This document shows, in pieces, positions 44,348 through 53,513 of a DNA stretch of 64,000 bases. The notes below the pieces were generated by a model. The model ran no database searches. It was not told where the DNA came from and saw nothing but the letters and a program-made list of their open reading frames with translations. Every line of letters starts with the position of its first letter. Position 1 is the stretch's first letter. A program made the translations under genes and the position numbers. The DNA comes from TMP-86 sp046347195 (GTDB lineage Bacteria > Pseudomonadota > Gammaproteobacteria > Steroidobacterales > Steroidobacteraceae): assembly GCA_046347195.1 (NCBI GenBank), contig JAXMGQ010000010.1:56482-120481 (forward strand), read 5' to 3'.

Positions 44348-45684
44348 ATGCTTACATTCATCGGTGTCGATCTCGGATCCACCACCACCAAGGCTGTTTT
44401 GATGGACGAGAACAGCGAAGTCATCGGCCGCGGCATCACCAACTCGCGGTCCAACTATGCCACTGCAGCCAGGGTGGCCAGCGAAGAGGCACGGATCAAC
44501 GGGCGGATCACGCTGATACGCCGTGCACTGGAGCAGTCCGGACTTCTCGGCAGCGAACTCGACGGGTTCGTCGGTACGCTGGAGCGGTTGTTCCGGCTCG
44601 AGCAGTTCATGGAACAGCTCGCGGACCTGGAATCCACCTGCTACGAGAAGTTCCAGGGCGGGCGGTTCGCGAATCTCGAAGGCCGCGTCCGCGCCGCACT
44701 CGAGGAGGTGTTCAAGCGCATCCGGGCGGAGAGCGAGGCGATGTTCGCGCCAGGCGCCAAGCGCAAGTCGGACTTCTTCCGCGACATCGCCGGCGCACGC
44801 TTCTACCAGCACGCGGAGGACGTAGCCCGGGAGACCTCGATTCCCTACGAAATCCTGCTCAACCTGTACGACAAGTCGATCATCGACGTGGAGAACCGGC
44901 CGCCTTCCGGGGGGCTCGGCGAAAAATTCCGCCGCGCCACGGCGCGGACGCTGGAGGCCAGCGGTGCCGTGGGTGCCGCGGCGGCGCAGTTCCAGAAGGT
45001 GATCGACGGCTCGCTCGGGATCGAACTTGAGGAGGGATACCTGGTCGGTACCGGCTACGGTCGCGTCACTCTGCCGTTCTCCATGAGCACATCCGCTCGG
45101 AGATTCTCTGTCACGGGCTGGGCGCGCACATCATGTATCCGCGCACGCGCACCGTGCTCGATATCGGCGGGCAGGACACCAAGGGCATCCAGGTGGATGC
45201 CAACGGCATCGTCACCAGCTTCCAGATGAACGATCGTTGCGCCGCAGGCTGTGGCCGGTACCTGGGGTATATCGCGGACGAGATGAGCATGGGCTTGCAC
45301 GAACTCGGCCCCCTGGCGATGAAGTCCGATCGTCCCGCACGCATCAATTCGACCTGTACGGTGTTTGCCGGCGCGGAGCTCCGCGATCGCTTGTCGCTGG
45401 GCGAGAAGCGCGAGGACATCCTGGCGGGCTTGCATCGCGCGATCATCCTGCGCGCGGTGTCGATCATCTCCCGCTCGGGAGGCGTGACCGACGAGTTCAC
45501 CTTCACGGGCGGCGTCGCGAAGAACGAGGCGGCGGTGCGTGAGCTGCGCGCGCTCATCAAGGAAAATTACGGGGAGGTGACCCTCAACATCGACCCGGAT
45601 TCGATCTACACCGGCGCCCTGGGGGCGGCGGAATTTGCCCACCGGGCATGGCAGGGCGGCTCTCGACAGGAGATGGTGGCATGA
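44348..45684 (+). pseudogene. bcrA: Benzoyl-CoA reductase subunit A (ATPase), one-base frameshift
   Basis: About 445 aa if repaired. The first frame has the ASKHA ATP site GVDLGSTTTKAVLMDE and ends in TGYGRVTLPFS; the second continues HEHIRSEILCHGLGAHIMYP with TVLDIGGQDTKGIQ, NDRCAAGCGRYLG and NSTCTVFAGAEL (cluster cysteines) and FTGGVAKN. TTCTCCATGAG should be TTCTCCCATGAG: one C missing at 45080-45082. All motifs are kept on both sides, and the gene is essential to the pathway. A sequence error is more likely than a dead gene. Confidence 0.88.
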
Positions 45685-46529
45685 CGGTAGCAGCAGGAAT
45701 CGATGTAGGGACGGGTGCGGTCAAGGCGGCCCTCATGCGGGTCGGTCCCGACGGGACCACCGAGTGGCTGGCTCGGTCCACCTTGAGGATCCGGCAGCGC
45801 GATCCGCTGGAGCTGGCGCGTACGAGTTACGACCAGTTGCTGGAGGATGCCAAGCTGCGCGAAAAGGATGTCGACTACGTCGCCACCACCGGCGAGGGGG
45901 AGGCGGTGCCATTCCACACGGGCCACTTCTATTCGATGACGACGCATGCGCGCGGCGCCATCTATCTCGACCCGGCAGCCCGCGCGGCGCTCGATGTCGG
46001 CGCCCTGCACGGCCGGGCGATCGTCATGGACGAGCGCGGCAAGGTCCTCAAGTACAAGATGACCAGCCAGTGCGCCTCGGGATCCGGCCAGTTCCTGGAG
46101 AACATCGCACGGTATCTCGGCATCGCGCAGGACGAGATCGGGCCGCTGTCGACGCAGGCCAAGGATCCGGAAGTCGTGTCCTCGATCTGTGCCGTGCTCG
46201 CGGAAACCGATGTCATCAACATGGTGTCGCGCGGCATCTCGACGCCGGACATCCTCAAAGGCATCCACATGTCCATGGCAGGACGCCTGTCGAAGCTGCT
46301 CAAGGCGATCGGCGCCGTCAACGGCGTGGTGATGATGACCGGCGGCCTGGCGCTCGACGCGGGGCTCGTCGCGGCGCTCGTCGAGGACATCGCCGCGTCG
46401 AAGGACATGCGCACCGTGGTCCGGTCGCACGCGGATTCCATCTACGCGGGCGCCATCGGCGCGGCATTGTGGGGAGCATTCCGTTTCGAGAAGTTGCGGG
46501 CCCGCAGCGAAATCAACAAGGCCGCCTGA
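45681..46529 (+). CDS. bcrD: Benzoyl-CoA reductase subunit D (ATPase)
   Basis: 282 aa, ATG overlapping the bcrA stop. AAGIDVGTGAVKAALMRVG ATP-binding start, ATTGEGEAVPFHTGHFYS, IVMDERGKVLKYKMTSQCAS and GSGQFLENIARYLGI, SSICAVLAETDVINMVSRGI, MTGGLALDAGLVAALVEDIA. Cys in SQCAS and SSICAV should bind the 4Fe-4S cluster shared with BcrA. ATP hydrolysis by BcrAD drives the two-electron ring reduction. Confidence 0.92.
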   Translation: MTVAAGIDVGTGAVKAALMRVGPDGTTEWLARSTLRIRQRDPLELARTSYDQLLEDAKLREKDVDYVATTGEGEAVPFHTGHFYSMTTHARGAIYLDPAARAALDVGALHGRAIVMDERGKVLKYKMTSQCASGSGQFLENIARYLGIAQDEIGPLSTQAKDPEVVSSICAVLAETDVINMVSRGISTPDILKGIHMSMAGRLSKLLKAIGAVNGVVMMTGGLALDAGLVAALVEDIAASKDMRTVVRSHADSIYAGAIGAALWGAFRFEKLRARSEINKAA

Positions 46530-46558
46530 GAGGCCGCCTGAGGCAGGAGAGTCGATTT

Positions 46559-46804
46559 ATGGCACTGATGATTACTGCAGCCTGTACGGCCTGCGATGCG
46601 TGTGAGCCGGTTTGTCCGAACAAGGCCATTTCCGTCGGGAGCCCGATCTACGTGATCGATGCGCTCACCTGCACGGAATGCGTCGGCGCGGATGACGAAC
46701 CGCAATGCAAGCTGGTATGTCCGCAGGACTGCATCGAGCAGAACCCGGATTTCGTCGAGTCCCGCGATGAGCTGATGCAGAAGTACGAGGCGCTGCACGG
46801 TTGA
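46559..46804 (+). CDS. fdx: 2[4Fe-4S] ferredoxin of the Alvin type
   Basis: 81 aa. CTACDACEPVCPNKAIS is a normal CxxCxxCxxxCP motif. The second, CTECVGADDEPQCKLVCPQD, has the eight-residue insert between the second and third Cys, and the C-terminus has a helical tail (ESRDELMQKYEALHG). This is the ferredoxin type that carries electrons from KGOR to benzoyl-CoA reductase in Thauera. Last gene of the operon. Confidence 0.9.
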   Translation: MALMITAACTACDACEPVCPNKAISVGSPIYVIDALTCTECVGADDEPQCKLVCPQDCIEQNPDFVESRDELMQKYEALHG

Positions 46805-46842
46805 GCCGGACGCCGGCGCGATTTGGTGCGGTCGGGTGGCTC

Positions 46843-46866
46843 CGGTAATATCGTACCTGATTACCG
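46843..46866. promoter_or_regulatory. 24-bp dyad CGGTAAT-N10-ATTACCG holding GGTA-N6-TACC, upstream of badL/badM-like genes
   Basis: A perfect 7-bp inverted repeat with 10-base spacer encloses the smaller dyad GGTAATATCGTACC (46844-46857), whose core GTA-N6-TAC matches the oah and had operators. It lies 38 bases after ferredoxin and about 190 bases before the acetyltransferase. No T-run follows, so a terminator is unlikely. The rest of the 250-bp gap has no recognisable gene. Confidence 0.5.
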
Positions 46867-47058
46867 GGCGGCTCGGCCGCCCTGCGGACCTGCCTCAGGC
46901 GGGCGGAAGCACAGGGGAGAGTCGCGACGAACTGCGTGCCGGTCGACGGCGGTGTCGATCGCCCTGACGGTCATTCGACAGGCTTGGCGAGCCATTGACC
47001 AGGCGCAGCGGCAACAAGCGCGCACCCGCTGCTTCGAGGCAGAGGGCCCCGGGTCGTG

Positions 47059-47580
47059 ATGCCACTTCCGGGCGTGCCTGGCTGGATCCGCCGGGTGCGG
47101 CGCACCGATGTCGGCGCGATCATCGCACTCGACACCCTCACGACGGGGATTTCCAAGGACGCACACTGGCGCGAGCTGGTCGCGCGGGGTTGCCGCAAGC
47201 GTCGCGAGAACGAATTCGTGTTCCTGGTGGCAGTGTCCGATGATGACTCGACGCCGCCTTCAGGCTTCATCGTCGGCGAAGTGCGGGCCTGGGAGTTCGG
47301 GTCCGCCCCCTGCGGCTGGGTCTACGCCATGGCTGTCGACCCTTCCGTGCGGGAACAGCGCGTCGGCGAACACCTGCTGGCGGCGGTGGCGACGGAATTC
47401 GGTGCCCGGGCGTCAGGAAGATGCGCACGATGGTGGCCAAGGAGAACCGGCTGCCCATGCTGTTTTTCCGCGGCGAGGGGATGATGGCTGGCCCATACAT
47501 CCAGCCCGAGAAGGACCTCGAACAGCTCCGGCCCCGGCGGTGGCGCGAGCCTGCGACCGCCGCAGGGTGGGACGCGATGA
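47059..47580 (+). pseudogene. BadL-like GNAT acetyltransferase with frameshifts
   Basis: About 173 aa if repaired. First frame: IRRVRRTDVGAIIALDTLTT, SGFIVGEVRAWEFGSAPCGW, VYAMAVDPSVREQRVGEHLL (acetyl-CoA loop), ATEFGARA. It should pass to the frame of KMRTMVAKENRLPMLFFRGE and GMMAGPYIQPEKDLEQL; one G lost at GCCCGGGCGTC near 47411 explains it. A second loss near the end would put its stop in the TGA that overlaps the next ATG (47577-47580). In Rhodopseudomonas badL (acetyltransferase) is next to badM; here too a GNAT precedes an Rrf2 gene. Confidence 0.65.
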
Positions 47581-48008
47581 GGCTGCAGGTCTCGAGCCAG
47601 CTCGCGATATTCGCGATCGTGGAGCTTGCGCGCACCCGGAACGCCAGCTCACCGTGGGCGAGATCGGCGCCAAGTACGGCGCATCGAGCTATCATCTCGC
47701 GAAAATCATGAACACCCTCGGTCGCGCCGGACTGGTCCGTTCGATTCGTGGTGTGGTGGCGGCTACCAGTTCTCCGGCAATGCACGACGCACGACGCTGC
47801 TCGACGTCATCGAGCTGTTCGAGGACCTGAGCCCGGGCGGCGTTGGTCCGGCATCCTCAGGGTCCGGAACGGCCGAGGGCCGGGCGCTGCACCTGGTGCT
47901 GGCGAGATCGACGATGCGACCCGCGCCACGCTCGGATCCATCACCCTGGCGACCTTGTGTGCGCTGGCGACCCGTGAGGAGGGGCGCACCCCCAGTCGCC
48001 CGCGCTAG
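47577..48008 (+). pseudogene. badM: BadM-like Rrf2-family regulator with several one-base deletions
   Basis: About 144 aa if repaired: MRLQVSSQLAIFAIVELART, then ERQLTVGEIGAKYGASSYHL and AKIMNTLGRAGLVRSIRG (winged helix), GGYQFSGNARRTTLLDVIEL, FEDLSPGGVG, then a helix ending in TLATLCALATREEGRTP. Frame changes at about 47636, 47756 and 47907; the last two fit a lost G in GGG. The loop that binds Fe-S in IscR and NsrR has no Cys, so it is unlikely to sense through a cluster. BadM represses anaerobic benzoate genes in Rhodopseudomonas, so this is the best candidate for the GTA-N6-TAC operator. Confidence 0.65.
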
Positions 48009-48014
48009 AACGAC

Positions 48015-48562
48015 ATGCCGTGCTATTCCCTGGATGGAGTCCGACCGCTCGTTGATGCCGAGGCCTTCGTTCATCCATCGGCGGTCCTGATCGGTCAGGT
48101 GACGGTTGGGGCGCGTTGCTACATCGGCCTGGCGCCTCACTGCGGGGTGACTTCGGCCGCGTGACGATCCGGGCGGGCGCCAACGTGCAGGACCAGTGTG
48201 TGCTCCACTGCTTTCCCGATCAGGAGGTCCTGCTGGAGGAGGATGCGCATATCGGACATGCGGCCGTTTTGCACGGTTGCGTGATCCAGCGCAATGCCCT
48301 CGTGGGCATCCAGGCGGTGGTCCTGGATGGTGCCGTCGTCGGCGCCGACAGCATCGTCGGCGCAGGCTCGCTGGTTCCCGCTCGTTTGGTGATTCCTCCG
48401 CGCAAGCTCGCCATCGGCGCACCGTGCCGGATCGTCGCAGACCTGAACTACGAGCAGCTGCGCGACAAGGAGCGGGGAACGGCGCCTACTGCACTTTCGC
48501 AACGATGCCGCACTGGGCTTGTGCAATGTGAGCCCGAACGGCCGGGCGCCCGCGATCGCTGA
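48015..48562 (+). pseudogene. PaaY/gamma-carbonic-anhydrase-like hexapeptide protein, one-base frameshift
   Basis: About 182 aa if repaired. Start MPCYSLDGVRPLVDAEAFVH PSAVLIGQVTVGARCYIG, then a frame change and GASLRGDFGRVTIRAGANVQ, DQCVLHCFPDQEVLLEEDAH, IGHAAVLHGCVIQRNALVGI, a left-handed beta-helix with metal histidines. GGCCTGGCGCC should be GGCCCTGGCGCC (one C lost near 48128). PaaY is a thioesterase helper in phenylacetate catabolism, which fits the neighbouring phenylacetyl-CoA type complex. Confidence 0.72.
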
Positions 48563-48581
48563 GTGGGTCGACGTCGGTTCG

Positions 48582-51403
48582 TCAGGAGACCCGACGCAGC
48601 GCCACCCGCACCAAGCATCCGCGCCTGAACCCGTCGCGTCGGTGAGCCCAGTGACATGGGCGCAACGGTGTTGAGGCTGGGTGCGTGCAGGTCCTTGGCG
48701 TAGGGAGTGGCCCACTGGTCGAACTGGCCGATGATGACCAGCGTGTCGGGGCGGATGCCCTGCACCAGCACGGCGGGTCCACTCGTGGTGCCGACCGTGG
48801 GAACGCAGGCCTCCAGCATGTCACCCCGCTGATGCCGAGGCGTTCGGCCGCGCCGCGATTGACGATCACGCCGCGATGACCGCGCACGCGATACCTCGTC
48901 CATCAGCTCGATCGAGGCATTGCCGCCGTGGTACTGCATGCTCTTGGTGGAGAGCAGCCAGAACGGATAGCCCGCAGGCGAGGCGCCCTGGTGCTCCAGC
49001 GCATGCACCCAGCGTCCCGCGACGTCATGCCAGGCCGGCAGGAACTCGTATTCCTTGAGCTGCTCATCCCACCAGTGGATGTCGCGCTCGTGCAGCCGGC
49101 GTTCGAGCTCGCGCCCGGCGTCAGCCGCTCCTGGTAGGGCAGCCCCAATCGCAGACCCTTGTTCGACCAGTGTGGGATACAGATACCAGCGGCGCTCGGC
49201 CGCGGGGCGCACGTAGAAGCCATGCTCGCGGTGAGGCCATGACCTCGCGGCCACCGCTGAGCCAGCTGGCCGCGCGGCATTCGGCATCCCAGACGGTCTC
49301 GACCTCGTGTGCCTTGTCGGTGGCCACAGGAAGTCGTAGTCCATGGCCGCGCAGCGGCACCAGGCTTGCACCGCGGTTGATCGCCGCGTTGTACTGCTCC
49401 AGCAGCCCGACGCGCCGCGCCAGTTCGGTGATCCAGGTAGTCGCGCGTATCGCCGCGCTGCCACCACCGGCTGTCGTGGCACGAAGCCCTCGTGATCGCC
49501 GTACTGCTCCTGGTACCTGGTATTGGCCAGCCGGATGAGCCGTGGGTCGAGGTCGGCCTCCGGCAGCAGCAGATCCGCCATCCAGTTGGTCTCATCCACC
49601 GTATAGGCGAAGGTGACCATGAACGGGAAGCGTGCGATCTGTTCGGCGAGGTGCCGGGTGTCCCAGAAGGCGATGGCCGGGTCAGACCCGACAGGTGATC
49701 CAGCAGTTCGGGCAAGGTCGGCTGCATCAGCTTCTCGGCGCATGGTCCTTGCCACATCCACGCGAGATGCCGGGCCCAGTTCGCTCCACGGTCCGTTGGC
49801 GCCGGCCAGGGGTGCACCAGCGAATTGCGCGTTGTGGTTGGCTGGCTGGGCGACCCAGCCGCGCGCATCGGTGGGGCTGAGGCTGTGTGCCATGAAGCCG
49901 TCATCACCGGGCTTGACGCCTGGTGCCGGTCCTCGTGCGGCCGGTTGATGCGCACCGTGGTATTTCGAGGACCCCACCGGCACTTCGAGCGCGCCGACCA
50001 GCACCATGGAGCACGGTGCGCTCCAGACGCAGTCGAAGGCGCCCCAGCCGTTGTTGACCGTCTCGCCAAGAATGATCGCCACCGGCTGGAACGGGAGCGT
50101 GCGCCCGTCGATCTCGATGCTCGCCCTGACCGGCGCGTGATCGACATATTCGTTGGCGATTTTGCGGATGCGCGCCGCCGGCACGTCGCACACGCCAGCG
50201 GCTCCATTCCGGCGTGTGGCCGCGCACATGCTCTAACGGTTTGGTTGAAGGCAGTACCTGGCTTCGATGTCGCCGTCGTGATCCCAGCGGATCGGTGCCG
50301 ACCGAGTTCCATGGCCCGCGCCACGCGCACCGGTCCCTCCAGCGCTGGCTGCACGCCGGGTGTATCGAACGGAACCGCCATCGCGGCGCGCTGCATCGTA
50401 GATCAGCGGCTTGCCGCTGTCCGGATCTCGCAGGTAGTAGCCATGCGGACCGACGAGGTAAGGCGAGGAGGTGTGCGCCCGCAGGAATTCGACGTCCAGT
50501 CCGCGCGCGCGCTCGTGCAGCAGCACGTGCAGCATCGCGAACAGGAAGGCCGCATCGGTCTTTGGCTTGATCGGGACCCACTCGGAGGAGGTCGCGCCCG
50601 TGATGGACAGATGCGGCTCGATGCACACCCGCTTGACGCCGCGCAGGCGTGCGGCCGCGTGCCGCGCAACCGCGCACACACCGCCGGTCACATCGACATT
50701 GGCGCCGAAGGACAGGATGTACTCGGTGTGCGGTGTGTCGGCCGCGACGGTGAAGGCGCGGTGCCAGTACTCGCCGTACAGGTGCTCGGCGTGGATGCAC
50801 TTGACGCCCTGGCCGGAACCGAAACTGTAGTCCACCGGGCCCCAGGCCGAGAGCAGCGCCGGGAAGGTGCCCATGTAGTGCGCCGGCGTGCCGCCGTGGC
50901 CGAGACTCACGGCCAGTCGCGGCAGTCCCTGCTCGTCGACCACGCCCTTGTCGCGCAGGGCGCGCATGCGCGCAGCGACCTCATCCAGCGCCTCGTCCCA
51001 GGAAATCGGCTGGAAACCCGGATCCTCGCCGATGCCCTTGCGCGGATTGGTCCGGCGCATCGGCGTGAGCACGCGGTGCGGTGAGTAGGTCTTCTGGATC
51101 AGGCCATAGGCTTTGACGCAGGCCTTCCTTCGCCGGGATGCAGATCGCGCATCGAAGTTCGGCTGGATCTCGGTGGCGACGCCGTTCTGGACCTTGACGG
51201 CGAGCAGGTCCGGCCCGGCCACGCAGTTGCAGCAGCAGGTCGGCACCCAGCGGGCCGCGCCCGGTGCGGCCGCCTCTGCCGTGGGTGACGCTGCCGCGGA
51301 CGCCGCGGCTTTCGATGGCTTCGAAGCGTTCACGTTCGTCCTCGCTTTCGAATCCGGCCTCCACGCTAGTCCCATCCCGGCCGCGCGGAGGGTCCGTGTC
51401 CAC
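48582..51403 (-). pseudogene. Molybdopterin catalytic subunit of a PadB-like (phenylacetyl-CoA:acceptor) oxidoreductase, many frameshifts
   Basis: About 940 aa spread over all three - strand frames. Recognisable blocks, in order: EAGFESEDERERFEAIESRG; RWVPTCCCNCVAGPDLLAVK (cofactor-domain cysteines); CVKAYGLIQKTYSPHRVLTP; PISWDEALDEVAARM; YSFGSGQGVKCIHAEHLYGE; YILSFGANVDVTGGV; FQPVAIILGETVNNGWGAFD; FPFMVTFAYTVDETNWMADL and LLPEADLDPR; TLVIIGQFDQWATPYAKDLH; a tail ending VALRRVS. At least eight indels separate them. The layout with a 4x[4Fe-4S] protein and a membrane anchor, and the bcr context, suggests PadBCD, which oxidises phenylacetyl-CoA. Other substrates are possible. Confidence 0.65.
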
Positions 51404-52233
51404 CCACGCCGCGCTCCGGAGCCATGGGCAGCGCGAAACCCTGGTTGTAGGCCGCGCGCAGCACGAGCGTGTACTTCAGCGCCCAGCCGTTTGCCAGCGC
51501 CGCAGCGCCGGCTAGGGCGAGCAGCCATCCGGCGCCGCCCTGGCTCACGAGCAAGGCCAGGATCGCGGCCAGCGCGTCCGTCAGCAACAACGGCCAGTGC
51601 AGTTGATCGATCACCGCGCGTGCGTTCGGCGCGCCATCGCGGCGCACGCCGCCGCGATACGTCACCCATGCAATTCCGCGCAACAGGCAGGCAAGTACGA
51701 GCAGCGCGGCGAGCCTGTTCGATGCCGTCCCCACCATGAAGCTCCACAGCCGCCAGCAGGCCGCTCCCTTCTGCAAAGCCGGTGGCGAACATCAGCGGCA
51801 CGCTGCGTGGTTGCCGCCAGGCAGGGATGCCGCGGGCCGCCTGCAGCATGCGCGCCTGACAGTACAGATACAGTGCGGCGCCCAGCGCCATCGCCCAGCG
51901 CCAACCCGTCGCCCCGCTGGCGGCAGCCAGCAGCCCGCAACCGATCAACAGCGGCGCCAGCAGCGCCTCGCGCGACATCCAGGAAGTCGACGGATGGCGC
52001 AGGACGTTCAGCGCCCGCCAGGGCCGGCCGATCTCCGTCCACACACACACGAGGCCGACGATGACCGAGGCCAGCCCCAGCAGCACGGCGCCCGAGGCCG
52101 GGTCCAGTCCGGAGGCGACCACGGCGATCAGCAGGCCAGCGCCGGTGCCACCGAAAATGAAATTCCCCGCCGCGCGCCAGTCCCAGTGCGCCTGCACCCA
52201 CGGCGCCACGCGCCCGACCACCCCGAAGCTCAT
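51366..52233 (-). pseudogene. NrfD/DmsC-type membrane anchor subunit, one frameshift
   Basis: About 289 aa if repaired. Hydrophobic helices are evident: NFIFGGTGAGLLIAVVASGL, AVLLGLASVIVGLVCVW, ALLAPLLIGCGLLAAASGAT, RLAALLVLACLLRGIAWV, LLLTDALAAILALLVS, GWLLALAGAAALANGWAL. The frame changes after AEGSGLLAAVEL at about 51738. The ATG overlaps the Fe-S subunit stop. It would anchor the complex and pass electrons to quinone; the PadD role is inferred. Confidence 0.75.
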
Positions 52234-52880
52234 CGCTGCGGCTCCACGATGTAGTACACGCCCGGATCGGTCCCCAGTTCCTCGTGCATGCGAAAGTGCT
52301 CCGTCTCGCGCAGCAGTCGCGAGACGTTGCTGTCCGGATCGTCGCGATCGCCGAAATGCAGCGCGCCGGCGATGCAGGAGTTCACGCAGGCCGGCGTCAC
52401 TTCGGGATCGACCCCGGGCGTGCGGCCAGTGGCCCGCGCCGCATCCAGCCGGTCGCTGCAGAACGTGCACTTGGTCGACACGCCCAGTCGCCGCGGATCG
52501 AAGACTTCCGATTCGGCCGCCGTGGGTTCGGCGCCGTAGGCGAATTGCGCGCGCTGTGTCTTGTGGCGCTGCTGGTACGGGCAGGCCACCGCGCAATAGG
52601 CGCAGCCGATGCACAGATCGTAGTCGATGCCGACCACGCCATCCTCGCGGCGATAGGTCGCTTTCGTCGGGCAGACGTGCATGCAGGGTGGATCGGCGCA
52701 GTGCATGCAGCTCACCGGCACGAAGGAGCGGCGCACATCGGGGTACACGCCGCTCTCGATGTCGAGCACTCGGCGCCACTGGACCCCGGGCGGTGTGCCG
52801 TTGGCCAGTTTGCAGGCAGCCGTGCAAGTCTGACAGCCCACGCAGCAGCGCAGGTCGACCACCATTACATAGCGGGTCAC
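52230..52880 (-). CDS. 4x[4Fe-4S] electron-transfer subunit (PadC/DmsB-like)
   Basis: 216 aa, intact. Four cluster motifs: CCVGCQTCTAACK at 12-24, CMHCADPPCMHVCP at about 57, CIGCAYCAVACPYQ at about 90, and CTFCSDRLDAARAT plus CVNSC in the last third. It transfers electrons between the Mo subunit and the membrane anchor. It follows the thioesterase by 14 bases in a - strand operon whose promoter faces had. Confidence 0.87.
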   Translation of the reverse strand: MTRYVMVVDLRCCVGCQTCTAACKLANGTPPGVQWRRVLDIESGVYPDVRRSFVPVSCMHCADPPCMHVCPTKATYRREDGVVGIDYDLCIGCAYCAVACPYQQRHKTQRAQFAYGAEPTAAESEVFDPRRLGVSTKCTFCSDRLDAARATGRTPGVDPEVTPACVNSCIAGALHFGDRDDPDSNVSRLLRETEHFRMHEELGTDPGVYYIVEPQR

Positions 52881-52894
52881 GGTCGACTTCCGGT

Positions 52895-53302
52895 TCAGCC
52901 GCCGCGGACCTTCTCAGCCTTGGCCGCGACGCGGGAGCGCAGGCGTGCGACCTCGACCACCGCGCGGCTGTGCTCGCCGCTGGCGATCTCCTCCACGTCA
53001 TCGCGGGCGCTCAAGGCGAAGTGGACGGCACGCCCTTCGGCGCGCGTGACCTCGACGGTGATGGTGACGTGCATGCCCAGGAGCGTCGCGCCGGCGTGCG
53101 TCACGCGGATCGCAGTGCCCACCGAGTCCTCGCCGGTGTCGCAGTACTGCAGCAGCAGCGTGCGGCAGGCGATCTCGAAGTCGCGCACCAGCTCGGGCGT
53201 TGCGTAGATGCGCAGCTCCTCACCGAGGAAGTCGACGGTGCGGGCGCGGTCGATGGTGATTTCGGTGGTGGCACGGGTGCCGGCGGGCGGTGCGGATTTC
53301 AC
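52895..53302 (-). CDS. Hotdog thioesterase (fluoroacetyl-CoA thioesterase/FlK-like)
   Basis: 135 aa with a GTG start set by GAGGAGGAAC. RIYATPELVRDFEIACRTLL, DSVGTAIRVTHAGATLLGMH, VTITVEVTRAEGRAVHFALS and GEHSRAVVEVARL match the FlK group, including the TP..V..FE and the GEHSR segment. It would release CoA from dead-end acyl-CoA esters in the aromatic pathway. First gene of the PadBCD-like operon. Confidence 0.8.
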   Translation of the reverse strand: MKSAPPAGTRATTEITIDRARTVDFLGEELRIYATPELVRDFEIACRTLLLQYCDTGEDSVGTAIRVTHAGATLLGMHVTITVEVTRAEGRAVHFALSARDDVEEIASGEHSRAVVEVARLRSRVAAKAEKVRGG

Positions 53303-53318
53303 TGCGTTCCTCCTCGAT

Positions 53319-53338
53319 GATGATGCGATGGCATCATC
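53319..53338. promoter_or_regulatory. 8-bp inverted repeat GATGATGC-GATG-GCATCATC before the thioesterase operon
   Basis: Perfect arms with a 4-base loop, 17 bases upstream of the thioesterase GTG. It could be an operator or a 5' UTR hairpin. A GGTACC lies just beyond it at 53341. No second copy was found. Confidence 0.4.
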
Positions 53339-53391
53339 TTGGTACCGGAAATGGCTGTTGATGATGATACGCCAGCCAAGGGGGTGCCGAA

Positions 53392-53431
53392 TTGACTCAA
53401 GACAAGTATTTTGGTACTTAAATACGCTAAT
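53392..53431 (+). promoter_or_regulatory. had promoter/operator: TTGACT-N17-TACTTA with AAGTA-N6-TACTT dyad
   Basis: TTGACT (53392-53397), 17 bases, TACTTA (53415-53420). The dyad AAGTATTTTGGTACTT (53404-53419) overlaps the -10. The 40-bp block is nearly identical to 40520-40559. It lies between the divergent thioesterase/Pad-like operon and had-dch, and explains coregulation of the three benzoyl-CoA operons. Confidence 0.65.
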
Positions 53432-53513
53432 TTACCGGTTGTATCGGCGGGAAGCTCGCGGGCATCCGGCATCGCCTGTCTGCGGGCCCTCAACGAGCGG
53501 GGTGAAACCTTCG

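Noticed and set aside
46843..46866. Terminator after the ferredoxin gene
   Set aside because: The dyad is AT-rich in its arms and no T-run follows; the GTA-N6-TAC core matches other operators.
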